NCBI RefSeq assembly: GCF_000430445.1
Contig: NZ_KE387086.1
Coordinates: 16,708-51,070, forward strand
Source: Saccharomonospora iraqiensis subsp. iraqiensis
GTDB taxonomy: Bacteria > Actinomycetota > Actinomycetes > Mycobacteriales > Pseudonocardiaceae
DNA length: 34,363 nt
Direction: 5' to 3'
Below, in pieces: positions 17,944-26,522 of this stretch (positions within the stretch are counted from its first letter, which is position 1; each line of letters begins with the position of its first letter). The position numbers and the translations under genes were made by a program. Below the pieces are notes generated by a model that saw nothing but the letters and a program-made list of their open reading frames with translations, was not told where the DNA came from and ran no database searches.

Positions 17944-18429
17944 TCAATCATCATCGAACTCATCACACGACCGAAGACCCTCAATGAATTCATTGAAGGA
18001 TCGCGCCACCCTTCTCGGTTTACGATCCCTGTCAATATACACCACGGGAGGCTCTTCCAAATCTTCCCCTTGTGTATAATCGAACATCACAGCGTCATGC
18101 TCGAACGAAGTCGAGCAAAAAATTACACCAACATGTGGATAACCCCACTCCTCGGCCAAGTAACGACTCCCCAATTCGCTATCAATGCCCCATGGATAGT
18201 CTCCGATCCCGAAGACACCTTCAATGCAAAAATGGTCGACTGCCCACGAAGTGGGGAACCTGGTAGGGAAGCATCGATTGCGCGGCTCACCGCCATTACG
18301 TTCACGGAGGAGTGACACATAAGCACGCGGCAGTCTCACACCCAGCTGCGCTTCCGCTTGCCGCACCATACCATCGGTCAGAATGGGACCGGTGTAGTAC
18401 GTGCTGCCCGCAAAAAAATTCGACACCAC
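17944..18429 (-). CDS. SMI1/KNR4 (SUKH) family immunity-type protein
   Basis: A 161-aa protein. The segment LGVRLPRAYVSLLRERNGG (about residues 29-47) is the SUKH signature (lP-Y-LL--NGG), followed by IGDYPWGI and VYIDRDRKPRRVARSFNEFI near the end, all standard for SMI1/KNR4 proteins. SUKH proteins commonly neutralise nuclease-type polymorphic toxins. GTG 18429 starts immediately after the stop of the upstream Imm21-like gene, so translation is coupled. The DNA here is visibly more A/T-rich than the flanking genome, consistent with transfer. Confidence 0.85.
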   Translation of the reverse strand: MVSNFFAGSTYYTGPILTDGMVRQAEAQLGVRLPRAYVSLLRERNGGEPRNRCFPTRFPTSWAVDHFCIEGVFGIGDYPWGIDSELGSRYLAEEWGYPHVGVIFCSTSFEHDAVMFDYTQGEDLEEPPVVYIDRDRKPRRVARSFNEFIEGLRSCDEFDDD

Positions 18430-18993
18430 TCAGTCATCCTCTTCCATCTGGCCGTGATCACCACCAGCAAGTACCTCACCTGAGTCCAACGAACAACTTC
18501 TTGAGGGCTCCAGTTGGACCAGTATCATCTCTGCCGCGTCTCCCCACTCTTCCTCTGCAGCTCTCACGCGGTATCGTCCGGGAGAAATATCCACACGGAT
18601 GAACTCGTCCTCCTCCAACCGCGCGAACTGACCTGCCGAGTCGAATACCACCAAGGGCTCCTGCACCACGATCTCCGGCCCTGACTCCCACCGCGCTTCG
18701 GCGACCACGCTCGGCACCAACGCGATGAACTCGTCGTCCTCCGCATCTCCTGCCACCGCCCTGACGAACATTCGCGCCTCCGGCAAGAACGTTGTAACCG
18801 CCGGCTGATCAGCGAGAACCAATGCAGATTTCCCACCTACATCGATAACACCAACGTAATCGTCGATCGCACAGGCACGATCATAATCTTCGACATCGGT
18901 AGTGCCCCCGAACACTCCGAACCACCGGCCGAGCACCGACTCGGGGATCGCAATAAGAGGACCGCCGCCCGACTCGACCCATTCAATACTCAT
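18430..18993 (-). CDS. Imm21-like immunity protein (second copy)
   Basis: A 187-aa paralogue of the 17273-17767 product: SIEWVESGGGPLIAIPESVL, then ACAIDDYVGVIDVGGKSAL and LADQPAVTTFLPEARMF, with the same order and spacing. It carries an extra acidic C-terminal tail (ending GGDHGQMEEDD). ATG 18993 has GAAGG 6 nt upstream. Its stop is directly followed by the SMI1/KNR4 start, and the next gene upstream ends 12 bp before it, so it sits in the middle of an operon. The two copies bracket the SMI1/KNR4 gene, which suggests duplication or serial acquisition of immunity genes. Confidence 0.75.
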   Translation of the reverse strand: MSIEWVESGGGPLIAIPESVLGRWFGVFGGTTDVEDYDRACAIDDYVGVIDVGGKSALVLADQPAVTTFLPEARMFVRAVAGDAEDDEFIALVPSVVAEARWESGPEIVVQEPLVVFDSAGQFARLEEDEFIRVDISPGRYRVRAAEEEWGDAAEMILVQLEPSRSCSLDSGEVLAGGDHGQMEEDD

Positions 18994-19005
18994 TTCGCGC
19001 CTTCC

Positions 19006-19551
19006 TCATTGCTCCGAGCTTGTTTCAGCCGCGAGTCGTCGAAACTGCAAATCAAGACTTTCTCGCTCGCCGGCATCATCGCTGATTCCCAGGATTACCG
19101 ATGTACTGTCATGGACCTCGACGACGACACCTAACGGTTCAAGTTCGCCCAGATCGATATCCAGATACCCGCTTCCCATCAATTGGTTGGCGACTTTGTC
19201 GAGAATGGTGCGGATCTCTCGGATCAAGCCGTGTCCACGCTGATCGATTAAGGCCGTGAACGCACGGTCGGAGTCCGATCCGACCACCAGAGCATCGATG
19301 GTCTGCGACACGCATCGCGCCAGATCGCCGAGGTCGTGGCCCGACAGTGGAAGACCCGCGGGACTCGTCAACGCCGCTTCCTCCACCGCCGTCAACGGCA
19401 CTCCCCGCCACGGTCCTCCGAAGGCATCGAACTCCACCAGCCTCCACACCCACCCCTCGGTCGGCAAGATCCTGACAAGTTCCGCGAGTTCCGGGCCACC
19501 ACCACGGCTCCGCGCCAAATATCTATGCGCGAACCGCACCTCGGCCCCCAC
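19006..19551 (-). CDS. Uncharacterised protein in the immunity operon
   Basis: A 181-aa protein I do not recognise. It opens EVRFAHRYLARSRGGG, has WVWRLVEFDAFGGPWRGVPL in the first third, a helical middle (SGHDLGDLARCVSQTIDAL, LIREIRTILDKVANQLM) and an acidic end (ETSSEQ). No signal peptide or membrane helix. GTG 19551 is taken as the start; GTG 19539, which has GGGGG just upstream, is an equally good choice. Given its operon position between DUF4265 and Imm21-like genes, it is probably another immunity protein, but that rests on context only. Confidence 0.6.
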   Translation of the reverse strand: MGAEVRFAHRYLARSRGGGPELAELVRILPTEGWVWRLVEFDAFGGPWRGVPLTAVEEAALTSPAGLPLSGHDLGDLARCVSQTIDALVVGSDSDRAFTALIDQRGHGLIREIRTILDKVANQLMGSGYLDIDLGELEPLGVVVEVHDSTSVILGISDDAGERESLDLQFRRLAAETSSEQ

Positions 19552-19613
19552 CAGCCATGTCTAGGTCATGCTCCGAGTTCCGACGGTCCCGCGACCTGGC
19601 GACTTTACGATCC

Positions 19614-20102
19614 CTACATCCCAACGTGCTGGATGCAACTCTCTTCCACCTCGATCACTTCGTTCGCGCACAAAGGATCGATCTTCTCGTAGAAGAGCTT
19701 GTAGGAAACGTGGGGCGGGACATCCACGGCGACGAGCCTGGTGCCCGAAAAGACCTCGTAATCGCATCCGGATTTTTCGAGGAGGTCGCGTACCAACCTC
19801 ATGTTCTCGTCATCAAATGCTATCACCCGCACTGTCGAGTGACCACCTCTCCCTACGGTTCCGGAGTAGCTGTATACATCGTGTTCGCCTTCTTCGACGC
19901 CTCGAAACTCGACCACATCGCCGAAACTGAGATCGGGCACGAAAAAGGGAATGCTTGCCACGACTCCGCGTACCACGGGGTCCGTTTCACGCACCCAGAG
20001 CGTCTCGACCGCGAACGGCGGATACCCGTCTTCGTCCTGCGTCAGTTCGAAATTAACCCGAACATGGTCAACGCCTGCACCCCCCGTATCACTACCTCTC
20101 AA
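19614..20102 (-). CDS. DUF4265 domain protein
   Basis: About 162 aa. HVRVNFELTQDEDGYPPFAV, ETLWVRE, IPFFVPDLSFGDVVE and GRGGHSTVRVIAFDD follow the DUF4265 pattern (V-V-DEDGwPP, ipfFa-gis-GDvv, GGHSTiRv) as I recall it. LVAVDVPPHVSYKLFYEKID then ends in the usual DVPP and acidic tail. The family is poorly understood and often sits among polymorphic-toxin immunity genes. TTG 20102 has GAGGGG 6 nt upstream; TTG 20108 is also possible. A 60-bp gap separates it from the broken gene upstream. Confidence 0.75.
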   Translation of the reverse strand: MRGSDTGGAGVDHVRVNFELTQDEDGYPPFAVETLWVRETDPVVRGVVASIPFFVPDLSFGDVVEFRGVEEGEHDVYSYSGTVGRGGHSTVRVIAFDDENMRLVRDLLEKSGCDYEVFSGTRLVAVDVPPHVSYKLFYEKIDPLCANEVIEVEESCIQHVGM

Positions 20103-20162
20103 GGACAACCCCTCACGATCCGATTTCTTGCCACTTCCACCCGGTCACTAGACGCCACTCGT

Positions 20163-20299
20163 TCAGGTGGGCCTTTCGTAAGCGATCGCCTGGAGGACCC
20201 GCGCCAGCCACACGAACCCGTCCCGACCACCTGCCTCAACAAGCGGTCGAACACCCCTCTCAGCTGGCCGACCGGAATATTGACGGTCGCTTCGCTCAT
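20163..20299 (-). pseudogene. Broken small gene of the immunity operon
   Basis: From ATG 20299 one frame reads MSEATVNIPVGQLRGVFDRL and LRQ. The continuation GRDGFVWLARVLQAIAYERP-T-stop (stop 20165-20163) lies in another frame. Both parts look protein-like (amphipathic helix, then a Trp/Leu-rich helix), so the gene seems to have lost a middle part and its frame near 20225. I recall longer actinomycete proteins with similar ends beside toxin loci, but the identity is not certain. The ATG overlaps the stop of the 29-aa ORF upstream (ATGA). Confidence 0.45.
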
Positions 20300-20385
20300 C
20301 GCCGCAGATCCTGTGGGTCGCACTCATGGACGCGTCTCGGCGTCTCCACGCTGTCGCGGACACATATGATGATCTTGTGGATCAC
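20296..20385 (-). CDS. 29-aa ORF with strong ribosome site, coupled to the next gene
   Basis: GTG 20385 is preceded by GGAGGGAGGA with 3 nt spacing. It encodes MIHKIIICVRDSVETPRRVH and ECDPQDLRR, ending in TGA that overlaps the ATG of the next (broken) gene. Such an overlap and ribosome site argue for real translation. It could be a leader peptide or the shortened relic of a larger gene at the head of the immunity operon. No family recognised. Confidence 0.4.
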   Translation of the reverse strand: MIHKIIICVRDSVETPRRVHECDPQDLRR

Positions 20386-20973
20386 GGCTCCTCCCTCCAC
20401 GCGCCAACGAACAATGCCAGCCGGTCATCGTCGGTATCCCACGCTCCCGCATCGAAACCGAAAGCGAGAGAATCGTTTCGCTACGCTAGCAGGGGGCTAC
20501 CCGTCCTCGATGTCTGATGATCAACAAGTATGAATCCTTGACCCGGACGATATCGATTCGTGACACTACTCAGCCATTCGGCCGAGCCGGATCCGGCGTC
20601 ATTGAAGACGGGGAGCCGGTCCTCGATCATGTCCTCACTCGCGACACCATCGACAGACGGAGTGCCAGTATCGCTTCCAGGTGTCCGCGCGATTTCAGGC
20701 GACCATGCGGCCCGCAGGGGTATACCGGAGAGGCCGCCGGTGTGTTGAGGGGAACGCCGTCGATCCCGGCACCGAGCGGTTCGGGGTAGTCCGTGATCCG
20801 GGCGGCCAGCGGGACCAACGCCGGACCTACCGGGCCGATCGTCACCTGCGGGTGTGGATCAGTAAGAGCGGGCGGCGGACCTCGAAGAGACCTTGGCGAC
20901 CTTTCTCGACGAAGACGTCTCCGGCGGGAGCTCCGAGGAGCACTACCGGCCAACCGTCGTCGGCCCAGGTCCC
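20386..20973. other. 588-bp stretch without a convincing gene
   Basis: Upstream of the immunity operon and downstream of the nuclease gene. Open frames here lack ribosome sites and show no protein-like composition, although a minus-strand stretch around 20700-20870 (VGPALVPLAARITDYPEP) has some coding look and might be a relic. A near-palindrome (CGAAAGCG...CGTTTCG, 20459-20480) is the only clear structure. If a toxin gene once headed the immunity operon, this is where its remains could be. Confidence 0.4.
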
Positions 20974-22082
<1,109 letters not shown>

Positions 22083-22214
22083 GCCCCCACCCCAGTCCCC
22101 GGCGACACCTCCGGTCAAGTCGCGCGGCGCGCCCACAACACCACCAGCACACGCCGCGGCCCCTCACACGTCCGCGCGCGCCGCTCGGCCGACGCCTGCG
22201 GAGCGTCCACGCCG

Positions 22215-23555
22215 TCAGTGGGCGGCGGGTGCGGACAACGACACGGCCTCCGGTCCGGCCGGGGCACCGCAGCAACCACCGGTGTCCTCGATGTCGCTGT
22301 CGGCGTCGGACAGCCCCGACCCGCTGCACACCCCCGTCTCGGGGAGGGCGAGTTCGACCCGCTGCGCGGAGTCACGGTCTCCGGCCAGTTCCGCCGCGAT
22401 CGAGCGGACCTGCTCGTACCCGGTCAGTGCCAGGAACGTCGGTGCCCGCCCGTAGCTCTTCATCCCGGCGAGGAACACGCCCGGCTCCGGATGCGCCAGC
22501 TCGGTGGCGCCGTGCGGGTAGACGGTGCCGCACGAATGCACGTTCGGATCGATCAGCGGGGCCAGCGCGACCGGTGCCTGCAACGTCGCGTCCAGTGCCA
22601 GCCGCAGTTCGGACAGCCACGACAGGTCCGGGCGGAACCCGGTCACCGCGACCACCTCGTCGACCGCCTCCACCACCTGCCCGGTCGCCGAACGCAGCCG
22701 CAGTCTGCCCGTGTCGTCGCGCTCCACGGCCCCGGTGCGGAACCCGTGCACCACCTCGAGGTGTCCGCTCTCCACGGCGGCCCGCGCGCGCTCGCCCAGC
22801 GCGCCACGCGCCGGGAGCTGGTCCGACGCACCCCCGCCGAACGCCGACCCGACGGTCTCCCGGCGCAGCAACCACGTGATCCGTGTCGACGGGTGCCGGG
22901 TGGCGACCCCGGCGAGATCGACCAGTGCCGTCAACGCCGAGTGCCCGCTTCCGGCGACGACGACGTGCCGCCCCGCGTACCGCTCGGCCACCGACTCCTC
23001 GCCCAGGTCGGGTACCCGGTAGGAGATCCGGTCGGCGGCCGGGGCCTCACCCGGCGCGGGAAGGCCGTCCGCGCCGAGCGGATTGGGTGTGCCCCACGTT
23101 CCCGACGCGTCGATCACCGCGCGGGCGGTGAGGAGCTCCGCACCGCCGTCGGACGTGCGGACGTGGACGGTCAGCGGCTCCGAGTCCCGTCCGGCGTCGA
23201 CCACCCGATCCCGGCCCTGTCGCGCCACACCGACGACCTCGGTGCCGAAGCGCACCCGCTCCCCCAGCGCGCCGGCCAGTGGCCGCAGGTACCGCCGCAC
23301 CCACTCCGCGCCCGTCGGGTACGTCTCCGCGTCCGGGTGCTGCCAGCCCTGTCCCTCCAGGAGTCGGCGGGCGGCGGGGGCGACGAGTTCACCCCACCAG
23401 GAGAACAGCCGCACGTGGCCCCACTCCGACACCGCCGCGCCCGCGTGCGTGTCGCGCTCCACCACCAGCGCGGGCAGACCGCGCTCGGCCACCTCCGCCG
23501 CCGCGGCCAGCCCCACCGGCCCCGCCCCGACGATCACTACGGGAAGCTCCGACAT
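22215..23555 (-). CDS. FAD/NAD(P)-binding monooxygenase-like flavoprotein of an arsenic-type locus
   Basis: A 446-aa flavoprotein: FAD motif VVIVGAGPVGLAAAAEVAE at residues 6-24, a second nucleotide motif VVVAGSGHSALTALVDLAG and late VVAVTGFRPDLSWLSEL. The C-terminus ends in a cysteine-rich tail with GVCSGSG and GGCCGAP. In actinomycetes such flavoproteins sit beside ArsR genes and are called ArsO; the vicinal cysteines suit As(III) binding, but substrate and role are inferred. ATG 23555 follows a GAGGGTG site. Divergent from the ArsR-GNAT gene, with three palindromes between. The promoter TTGCGA-17-TACTGT lies over the middle palindrome. Confidence 0.85.
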   Translation of the reverse strand: MSELPVVIVGAGPVGLAAAAEVAERGLPALVVERDTHAGAAVSEWGHVRLFSWWGELVAPAARRLLEGQGWQHPDAETYPTGAEWVRRYLRPLAGALGERVRFGTEVVGVARQGRDRVVDAGRDSEPLTVHVRTSDGGAELLTARAVIDASGTWGTPNPLGADGLPAPGEAPAADRISYRVPDLGEESVAERYAGRHVVVAGSGHSALTALVDLAGVATRHPSTRITWLLRRETVGSAFGGGASDQLPARGALGERARAAVESGHLEVVHGFRTGAVERDDTGRLRLRSATGQVVEAVDEVVAVTGFRPDLSWLSELRLALDATLQAPVALAPLIDPNVHSCGTVYPHGATELAHPEPGVFLAGMKSYGRAPTFLALTGYEQVRSIAAELAGDRDSAQRVELALPETGVCSGSGLSDADSDIEDTGGCCGAPAGPEAVSLSAPAAH

Positions 23556-23570
23556 CCCACACCCTCTTTC

Positions 23571-23586
23571 ATCGATGTGCCTCGAT
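23571..23586. promoter_or_regulatory. ArsR-type operator 1, ATCGA-N6-TCGAT
   Basis: A perfect 5-bp inverted repeat with a 6-bp spacer, 16 bp upstream of the flavoprotein start. ATC-A-N6-T-GAT architecture is that of ArsR/SmtB sites. One of three copies in 75 bp. Confidence 0.7.
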
Positions 23587-23598
23587 CGAACAAGGGAG

Positions 23599-23627
23599 AC
23601 AGTATCGACCGCGCTCGATGATCGCAA
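23599..23627 (-). promoter_or_regulatory. Promoter of the flavoprotein gene (TTGCGA-17-TACTGT)
   Basis: On the minus strand TTGCGA (23627-23622) is followed after 17 bp by TACTGT (23604-23599). Operator 2 lies across its spacer and touches the -10, as expected for repression by blocking polymerase. Confidence 0.55.
23604..23619. promoter_or_regulatory. ArsR-type operator 2, ATCGA-N6-TCGAT
   Basis: The second copy of the palindrome, in the spacer of the minus-strand promoter. Same half-sites and spacing as copies 1 and 3, with different spacer bases, which argues that the half-sites are under selection. Confidence 0.7.
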
Positions 23628-23629
23628 CG

Positions 23630-23645
23630 ATCGACCCGACTCGAT
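23630..23645. promoter_or_regulatory. ArsR-type operator 3, ATCGA-N6-TCGAT
   Basis: The third copy. Its last base is the first base of the -10 hexamer TACACT (23645-23650) of the ArsR-GNAT gene, whose ATG follows 6 nt later. Binding here would shut off the regulator's own promoter. Confidence 0.7.
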
Positions 23646-23656
23646 ACACTGGCGGC

Positions 23657-24496
23657 ATGCCGACCGCCCTCCCCCAGATCCCGGTGCTGCCCAGCGGCCA
23701 GGCCACCGCCTACGCCGACCAGTTCGCCTGCCTGGCCGAACCCGTGCGGGTCAAGCTCCTGCACGCGGTGGCCACCAGCCCGCAGGGCATCACCGTCGGC
23801 GCACTCACCGGGATCCTCGGCACCAGCCAGTCCACCACGTCGCACCACGTGCGCAAGCTCGCCGAGGCCGGGTTCGTGCGCACCCGCAAGGACGGCACGG
23901 CCAGTCTGGTCACCATCAACGAGGCCTGCTGTTCCGGGCTCCCGCACGCCGCCGACGCCGTCATGGGTCTGCTCGGGCCGCAACCCTGCTGCCCGGACAA
24001 CCTCCCCAGCGACGTCACCGTCCGCGCACTGCGGCCCGACGACTGGCCCGCCGTCCGGCGCATCTACCGCGAGGGCCTCGCCACCGGCCTGGCCGGCTTC
24101 GAGACCACCGTGCCCACCCGGGCCACCCTCGACGCCGCCTGGCTGCCCGACCACCGGTGGGTCGCCGAGATCGACGGCACCGTCGTCGGCTGGACCGCCG
24201 CGAGCCCCGTATCGACCCGGGACTGTTACTCCGGCGTCGCCGAGACCCTCATCCACGTCGCCGAGGAATACCGGAGCCGGGGCGTGGGCAGGTCGCTGCT
24301 GCACCGGCAGGTCACCGCGGCCGACGCCGCGGACCTGTGGACCCTCCAGACGTCCGTGTTCACGGAGAACCGGGCCGCCGTCGCGCTGCACCACGCCGCC
24401 GGGTACCGCACCGTCGGCATCCGGGAACGCATCGCCCGACGCGACGGCGTCTGGCACGACACCATCCTGCTCGAACGCCGCTCCCCGGTGCGCTAG
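23657..24496 (+). CDS. ArsR regulator fused to ArsN-like GNAT acetyltransferase
   Basis: A 279-aa two-domain protein. Residues about 1-115: ArsR winged helix (ADQFACLAEPVRVKLLHAV; GTSQSTTSHHVRKLAEAGFV) followed by cysteine pairs C91-C92 (NEACCSG) and C111-C112 (PQPCCPDN) suited to As(III) sensing. Residues about 119-279: GNAT fold (VTVRALRPDDWPAVRRIYRE; acetyl-CoA loop RSRGVGRSLL; ENRAAVALHHAAGYRTVG) of the phosphinothricin acetyltransferase/ArsN1 kind. ArsN1 enzymes acetylate the amino group of arsinothricin; that activity here is inferred. The start is ATG 23657 with TACACT 6 nt upstream, so the mRNA is probably leaderless. It would be an autoregulated sensor and resistance enzyme in one chain. 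Confidence 0.9.
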   Translation: MPTALPQIPVLPSGQATAYADQFACLAEPVRVKLLHAVATSPQGITVGALTGILGTSQSTTSHHVRKLAEAGFVRTRKDGTASLVTINEACCSGLPHAADAVMGLLGPQPCCPDNLPSDVTVRALRPDDWPAVRRIYREGLATGLAGFETTVPTRATLDAAWLPDHRWVAEIDGTVVGWTAASPVSTRDCYSGVAETLIHVAEEYRSRGVGRSLLHRQVTAADAADLWTLQTSVFTENRAAVALHHAAGYRTVGIRERIARRDGVWHDTILLERRSPVR

Positions 24497-24575
24497 CACG
24501 CCGGTCCGGGAAGGACACCGCGACACCCGGCACGAATCGGCGGTACGGGGCACAGCGGTGGTCCAGACTGGCAGC

Positions 24576-25265
24576 ATGTCGCAGTCGCTGGTCATCCTCG
24601 TACTGGACCTGACGGGCACGTTCGCGTTCGGCCTCAACGGCGCTCTCACCGCCGTCCGGGCCGTGCGCCTGGACCTGGTCGGCGTGCTGGTCCTGGGTGT
24701 GATGACTGCGCTCGGTGGCGGGATCATCCGCGACGTCCTGCTCAACGTGTCCCCGGCGGCCTTCACCGACGTCCGGTACCTCGCGGTGGCCACAGGCGGG
24801 GCACTGCTCGTGTTCCTGCTGAGTGTGGAACTCGAACGGTTCACCCGGCTCATCACCGTCTTCGACGCCGTCGGGCTGAGCGTGTTCTGCGTGACCGGGG
24901 CCAGCGCGGCACTCGCCGCCGGCCTGGGCGGCGTGGAGGCGGTGCTGCTCGGCGTGATCGCAGGCGTGGGTGGGGGAACCCTGCGGGACGTGGTCATGCG
25001 GCGGATTCCCACGGTGCTGACCAGCGACTTCTACGCCGTTCCCGCCCTGGTCGGCGCGGTCCTCGTCGTTGTGGCCACGAACCTCGGCATCCAGGGGCTC
25101 GTCGGCGCGCTCGTCTCGGCGGCCGTGACCTTCGTCCTCCGCATGCTCGGCGTCCGGTACGGCCTGAGCCTCCCCGGCCCCCGGCAAGGCGGCTCCAAAA
25201 CCGGCGAATCCCGGCCACGACGACACGAACGGCGGTCCCGGGAGACGGACGATGACACCGCGTAG
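24576..25265 (+). CDS. TRIC/UPF0126-family membrane channel
   Basis: A 229-aa protein with about seven hydrophobic segments arranged as two repeats. Each repeat carries the family signature: LGVMTALGGGIIRDVLLN in the first and LGVIAGVGGGTLRDVVMR in the second (G-GGG-RD). This is the bacterial trimeric intracellular cation channel family (UPF0126). A charged tail (about 25 residues, Arg-rich) follows the last helix. ATG 24576 lacks a ribosome site, but CAGACT lies 6 nt before it, giving a leaderless pattern; GTG 24558 is less likely. Ion and physiological role are not predictable. Confidence 0.9.
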   Translation: MSQSLVILVLDLTGTFAFGLNGALTAVRAVRLDLVGVLVLGVMTALGGGIIRDVLLNVSPAAFTDVRYLAVATGGALLVFLLSVELERFTRLITVFDAVGLSVFCVTGASAALAAGLGGVEAVLLGVIAGVGGGTLRDVVMRRIPTVLTSDFYAVPALVGAVLVVVATNLGIQGLVGALVSAAVTFVLRMLGVRYGLSLPGPRQGGSKTGESRPRRHERRSRETDDDTA

Positions 25266-25443
25266 GGATCGTGGTCCCGCGCGGAGCGGCGGTGATCACG
25301 GCCGGCCCTCCGCAGACCACCGTCCCGGCCCGTACAGTCTCCTGGTGACCGCCTCGTGGGTGCCCCCGGCGGAGGCACGAACGGTGTCTCGCTCGCCTCC
25401 GAGGTGGGCCGTGCCTGGAGCGACAAGCAGGGAGCGGTGCGGA

Positions 25444-25746
25444 ATGAGCCAACCGGAGGGGACCACTTCGAACGCATCGAGCGGGCCCGAGCGCACCGGA
25501 CCTGTCGGGAAACGACCGGGCTTGACGCCGACGCAACGACTCCTGATCGTCGGAGGGCTCGTCGGAGGATCCGCAGGAATCCTCACCTTCGCGATACACC
25601 CCGACCTGATCGGTACCCCGACCGGATCCGCTGTTCAACTGTTGTTGCCGCTATCGGGCTTCGCGATGCTCACAGGACGGTACCTCCGCGAACGAAAGCT
25701 CAGGAACGCCGGCTACGAGATGACCCGGCGCGACCTGTGGAGATGA
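25444..25746 (+). CDS. Small membrane protein, unknown
   Basis: A 100-aa protein: an N-terminal Ser/Thr/Pro-rich stretch, then two membrane helices (LLIVGGLVGGSAGILTFAI and VQLLLPLSGFAMLTGRYL) and a basic end (RRDLWR). ATG 25444 has GGGAG about 9 nt upstream. I do not recognise a family. The neighbours are a TRIC channel gene 178 bp upstream and a convergent small membrane gene. Confidence 0.6.
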   Translation: MSQPEGTTSNASSGPERTGPVGKRPGLTPTQRLLIVGGLVGGSAGILTFAIHPDLIGTPTGSAVQLLLPLSGFAMLTGRYLRERKLRNAGYEMTRRDLWR

Positions 25747-25801
25747 GGCCGAGATCGGCTGAGGCTCGCGGACGACCAGGGCCTGACAGCCGCGGCGCCC
25801 A

Positions 25802-26059
25802 TCAGGGATCCTGTGGCTCAGACCGATGCCCCGCGGGCACGGTGTCGGAGGCACCGCCGGACACGCGACGGGGGCCCGGAATGATCAGCGCGATCAGCAA
25901 CGCGGTCACGACCACCCCGCCCGAGATCAGGTATCCGAGTCGGTACCCGGCCAAGCGGAACGGGCGACCGATCCGCCCGGCCCCGGAGCGAGTGATCCAG
26001 CGTCCCTCCTCCGGCGCCGGTGATGAGGCCGGACTCGGCTGTCGCCCGCGGAGGTTCAT
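25802..26059 (-). CDS. Small single-helix membrane protein, unknown
   Basis: An 85-aa protein with one membrane helix (YLISGGVVVTALLIALIIPG) in the middle, a basic N-terminal half (inside) and a polar tail. ATG 26059 with CCGGAG very close upstream. It lies 16 bp downstream of the 26076-26408 gene on the same strand and may be co-transcribed. No family recognised; moderate coding evidence. Confidence 0.5.
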   Translation of the reverse strand: MNLRGRQPSPASSPAPEEGRWITRSGAGRIGRPFRLAGYRLGYLISGGVVVTALLIALIIPGPRRVSGGASDTVPAGHRSEPQDP

Positions 26060-26075
26060 CGGCTCCGGGACGCCC

Positions 26076-26408
26076 TCACGACTCGTCGATCGGTGACTTC
26101 GCCTTGACTTTCCGAACGTCCGGGTTCGCGGTCTGAAAGCGCGGTGCCAGGTACAGCCCGTCGCGCTTCTCGTACAGCTCAGTCGCACACTCACCGATCT
26201 GCCACTCGCATCCCTCGACGTCCACCTCCGCTTCGTCGACGAGCGTGGTGACCACGTCGACCGGAACGTGGTACCCGCCGACCATCGGGTCGTCCTGATC
26301 GGCCGACAACAGTTCGCGTACCGTCGCAGCCGTCAACCCCGGCAGATCGACCTCGTAACGGTGCTCTTCGGTCCGCTCGTCGAAGCCGTCCAGTACCCAC
26401 ACACCCAT
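26076..26408 (-). CDS. Hypothetical acidic protein, DUF7683-like
   Basis: A 110-aa acidic protein: GVWVLDGFDERTEEHRYEVD, then LTAATVRELLSADQDDPMVG, ending KVKAKSPIDES. The pattern of a W-V-D-F opening, a -RELL--DDDDPM-G- middle and a -V-V-CEW- ending recalls DUF7683-type proteins of actinomycetes; this is a tentative match. ATG 26408 has GGGGG 5 nt upstream. Small acidic proteins of this type are often immunity proteins, but nothing in the context proves it here. Confidence 0.6.
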   Translation of the reverse strand: MGVWVLDGFDERTEEHRYEVDLPGLTAATVRELLSADQDDPMVGGYHVPVDVVTTLVDEAEVDVEGCEWQIGECATELYEKRDGLYLAPRFQTANPDVRKVKAKSPIDES

Positions 26409-26447
26409 CGGGACCCCCAAGTTCGGAACCCCGACACCCTATCCCAC

Positions 26448-26474
26448 GAAGTCGGCGAAGTCGGCGAAGTCGGC
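26448..26474. repeat. Three tandem GAAGTCGGC units
   Basis: A perfect 9-bp unit repeated three times in the gap between the hypothetical gene (start 26408) and the oxidoreductase end (26523). It could be a binding site array or slippage product. No coding frame uses it. Confidence 0.9.
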
Positions 26475-26522
26475 CGTGATCGGCAGGCAGTGATGCGAAG
26501 ACCGTCCGCAGGCCGAGAGGCG

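Noticed and set aside
20627-20953. A 108-codon minus-strand frame upstream of the immunity operon
   Set aside because: No ribosome site, Arg/Pro-rich start and no recognised motif; kept only as a possible relic in the intergenic note.
25742-26052. Imperfect 31-bp direct repeat (25742-25772 and 26022-26052)
   Set aside because: About 25 of 31 positions match, but both lie in GC-rich sequence next to similar small membrane genes and the insert has no mobile features; too weak to claim.
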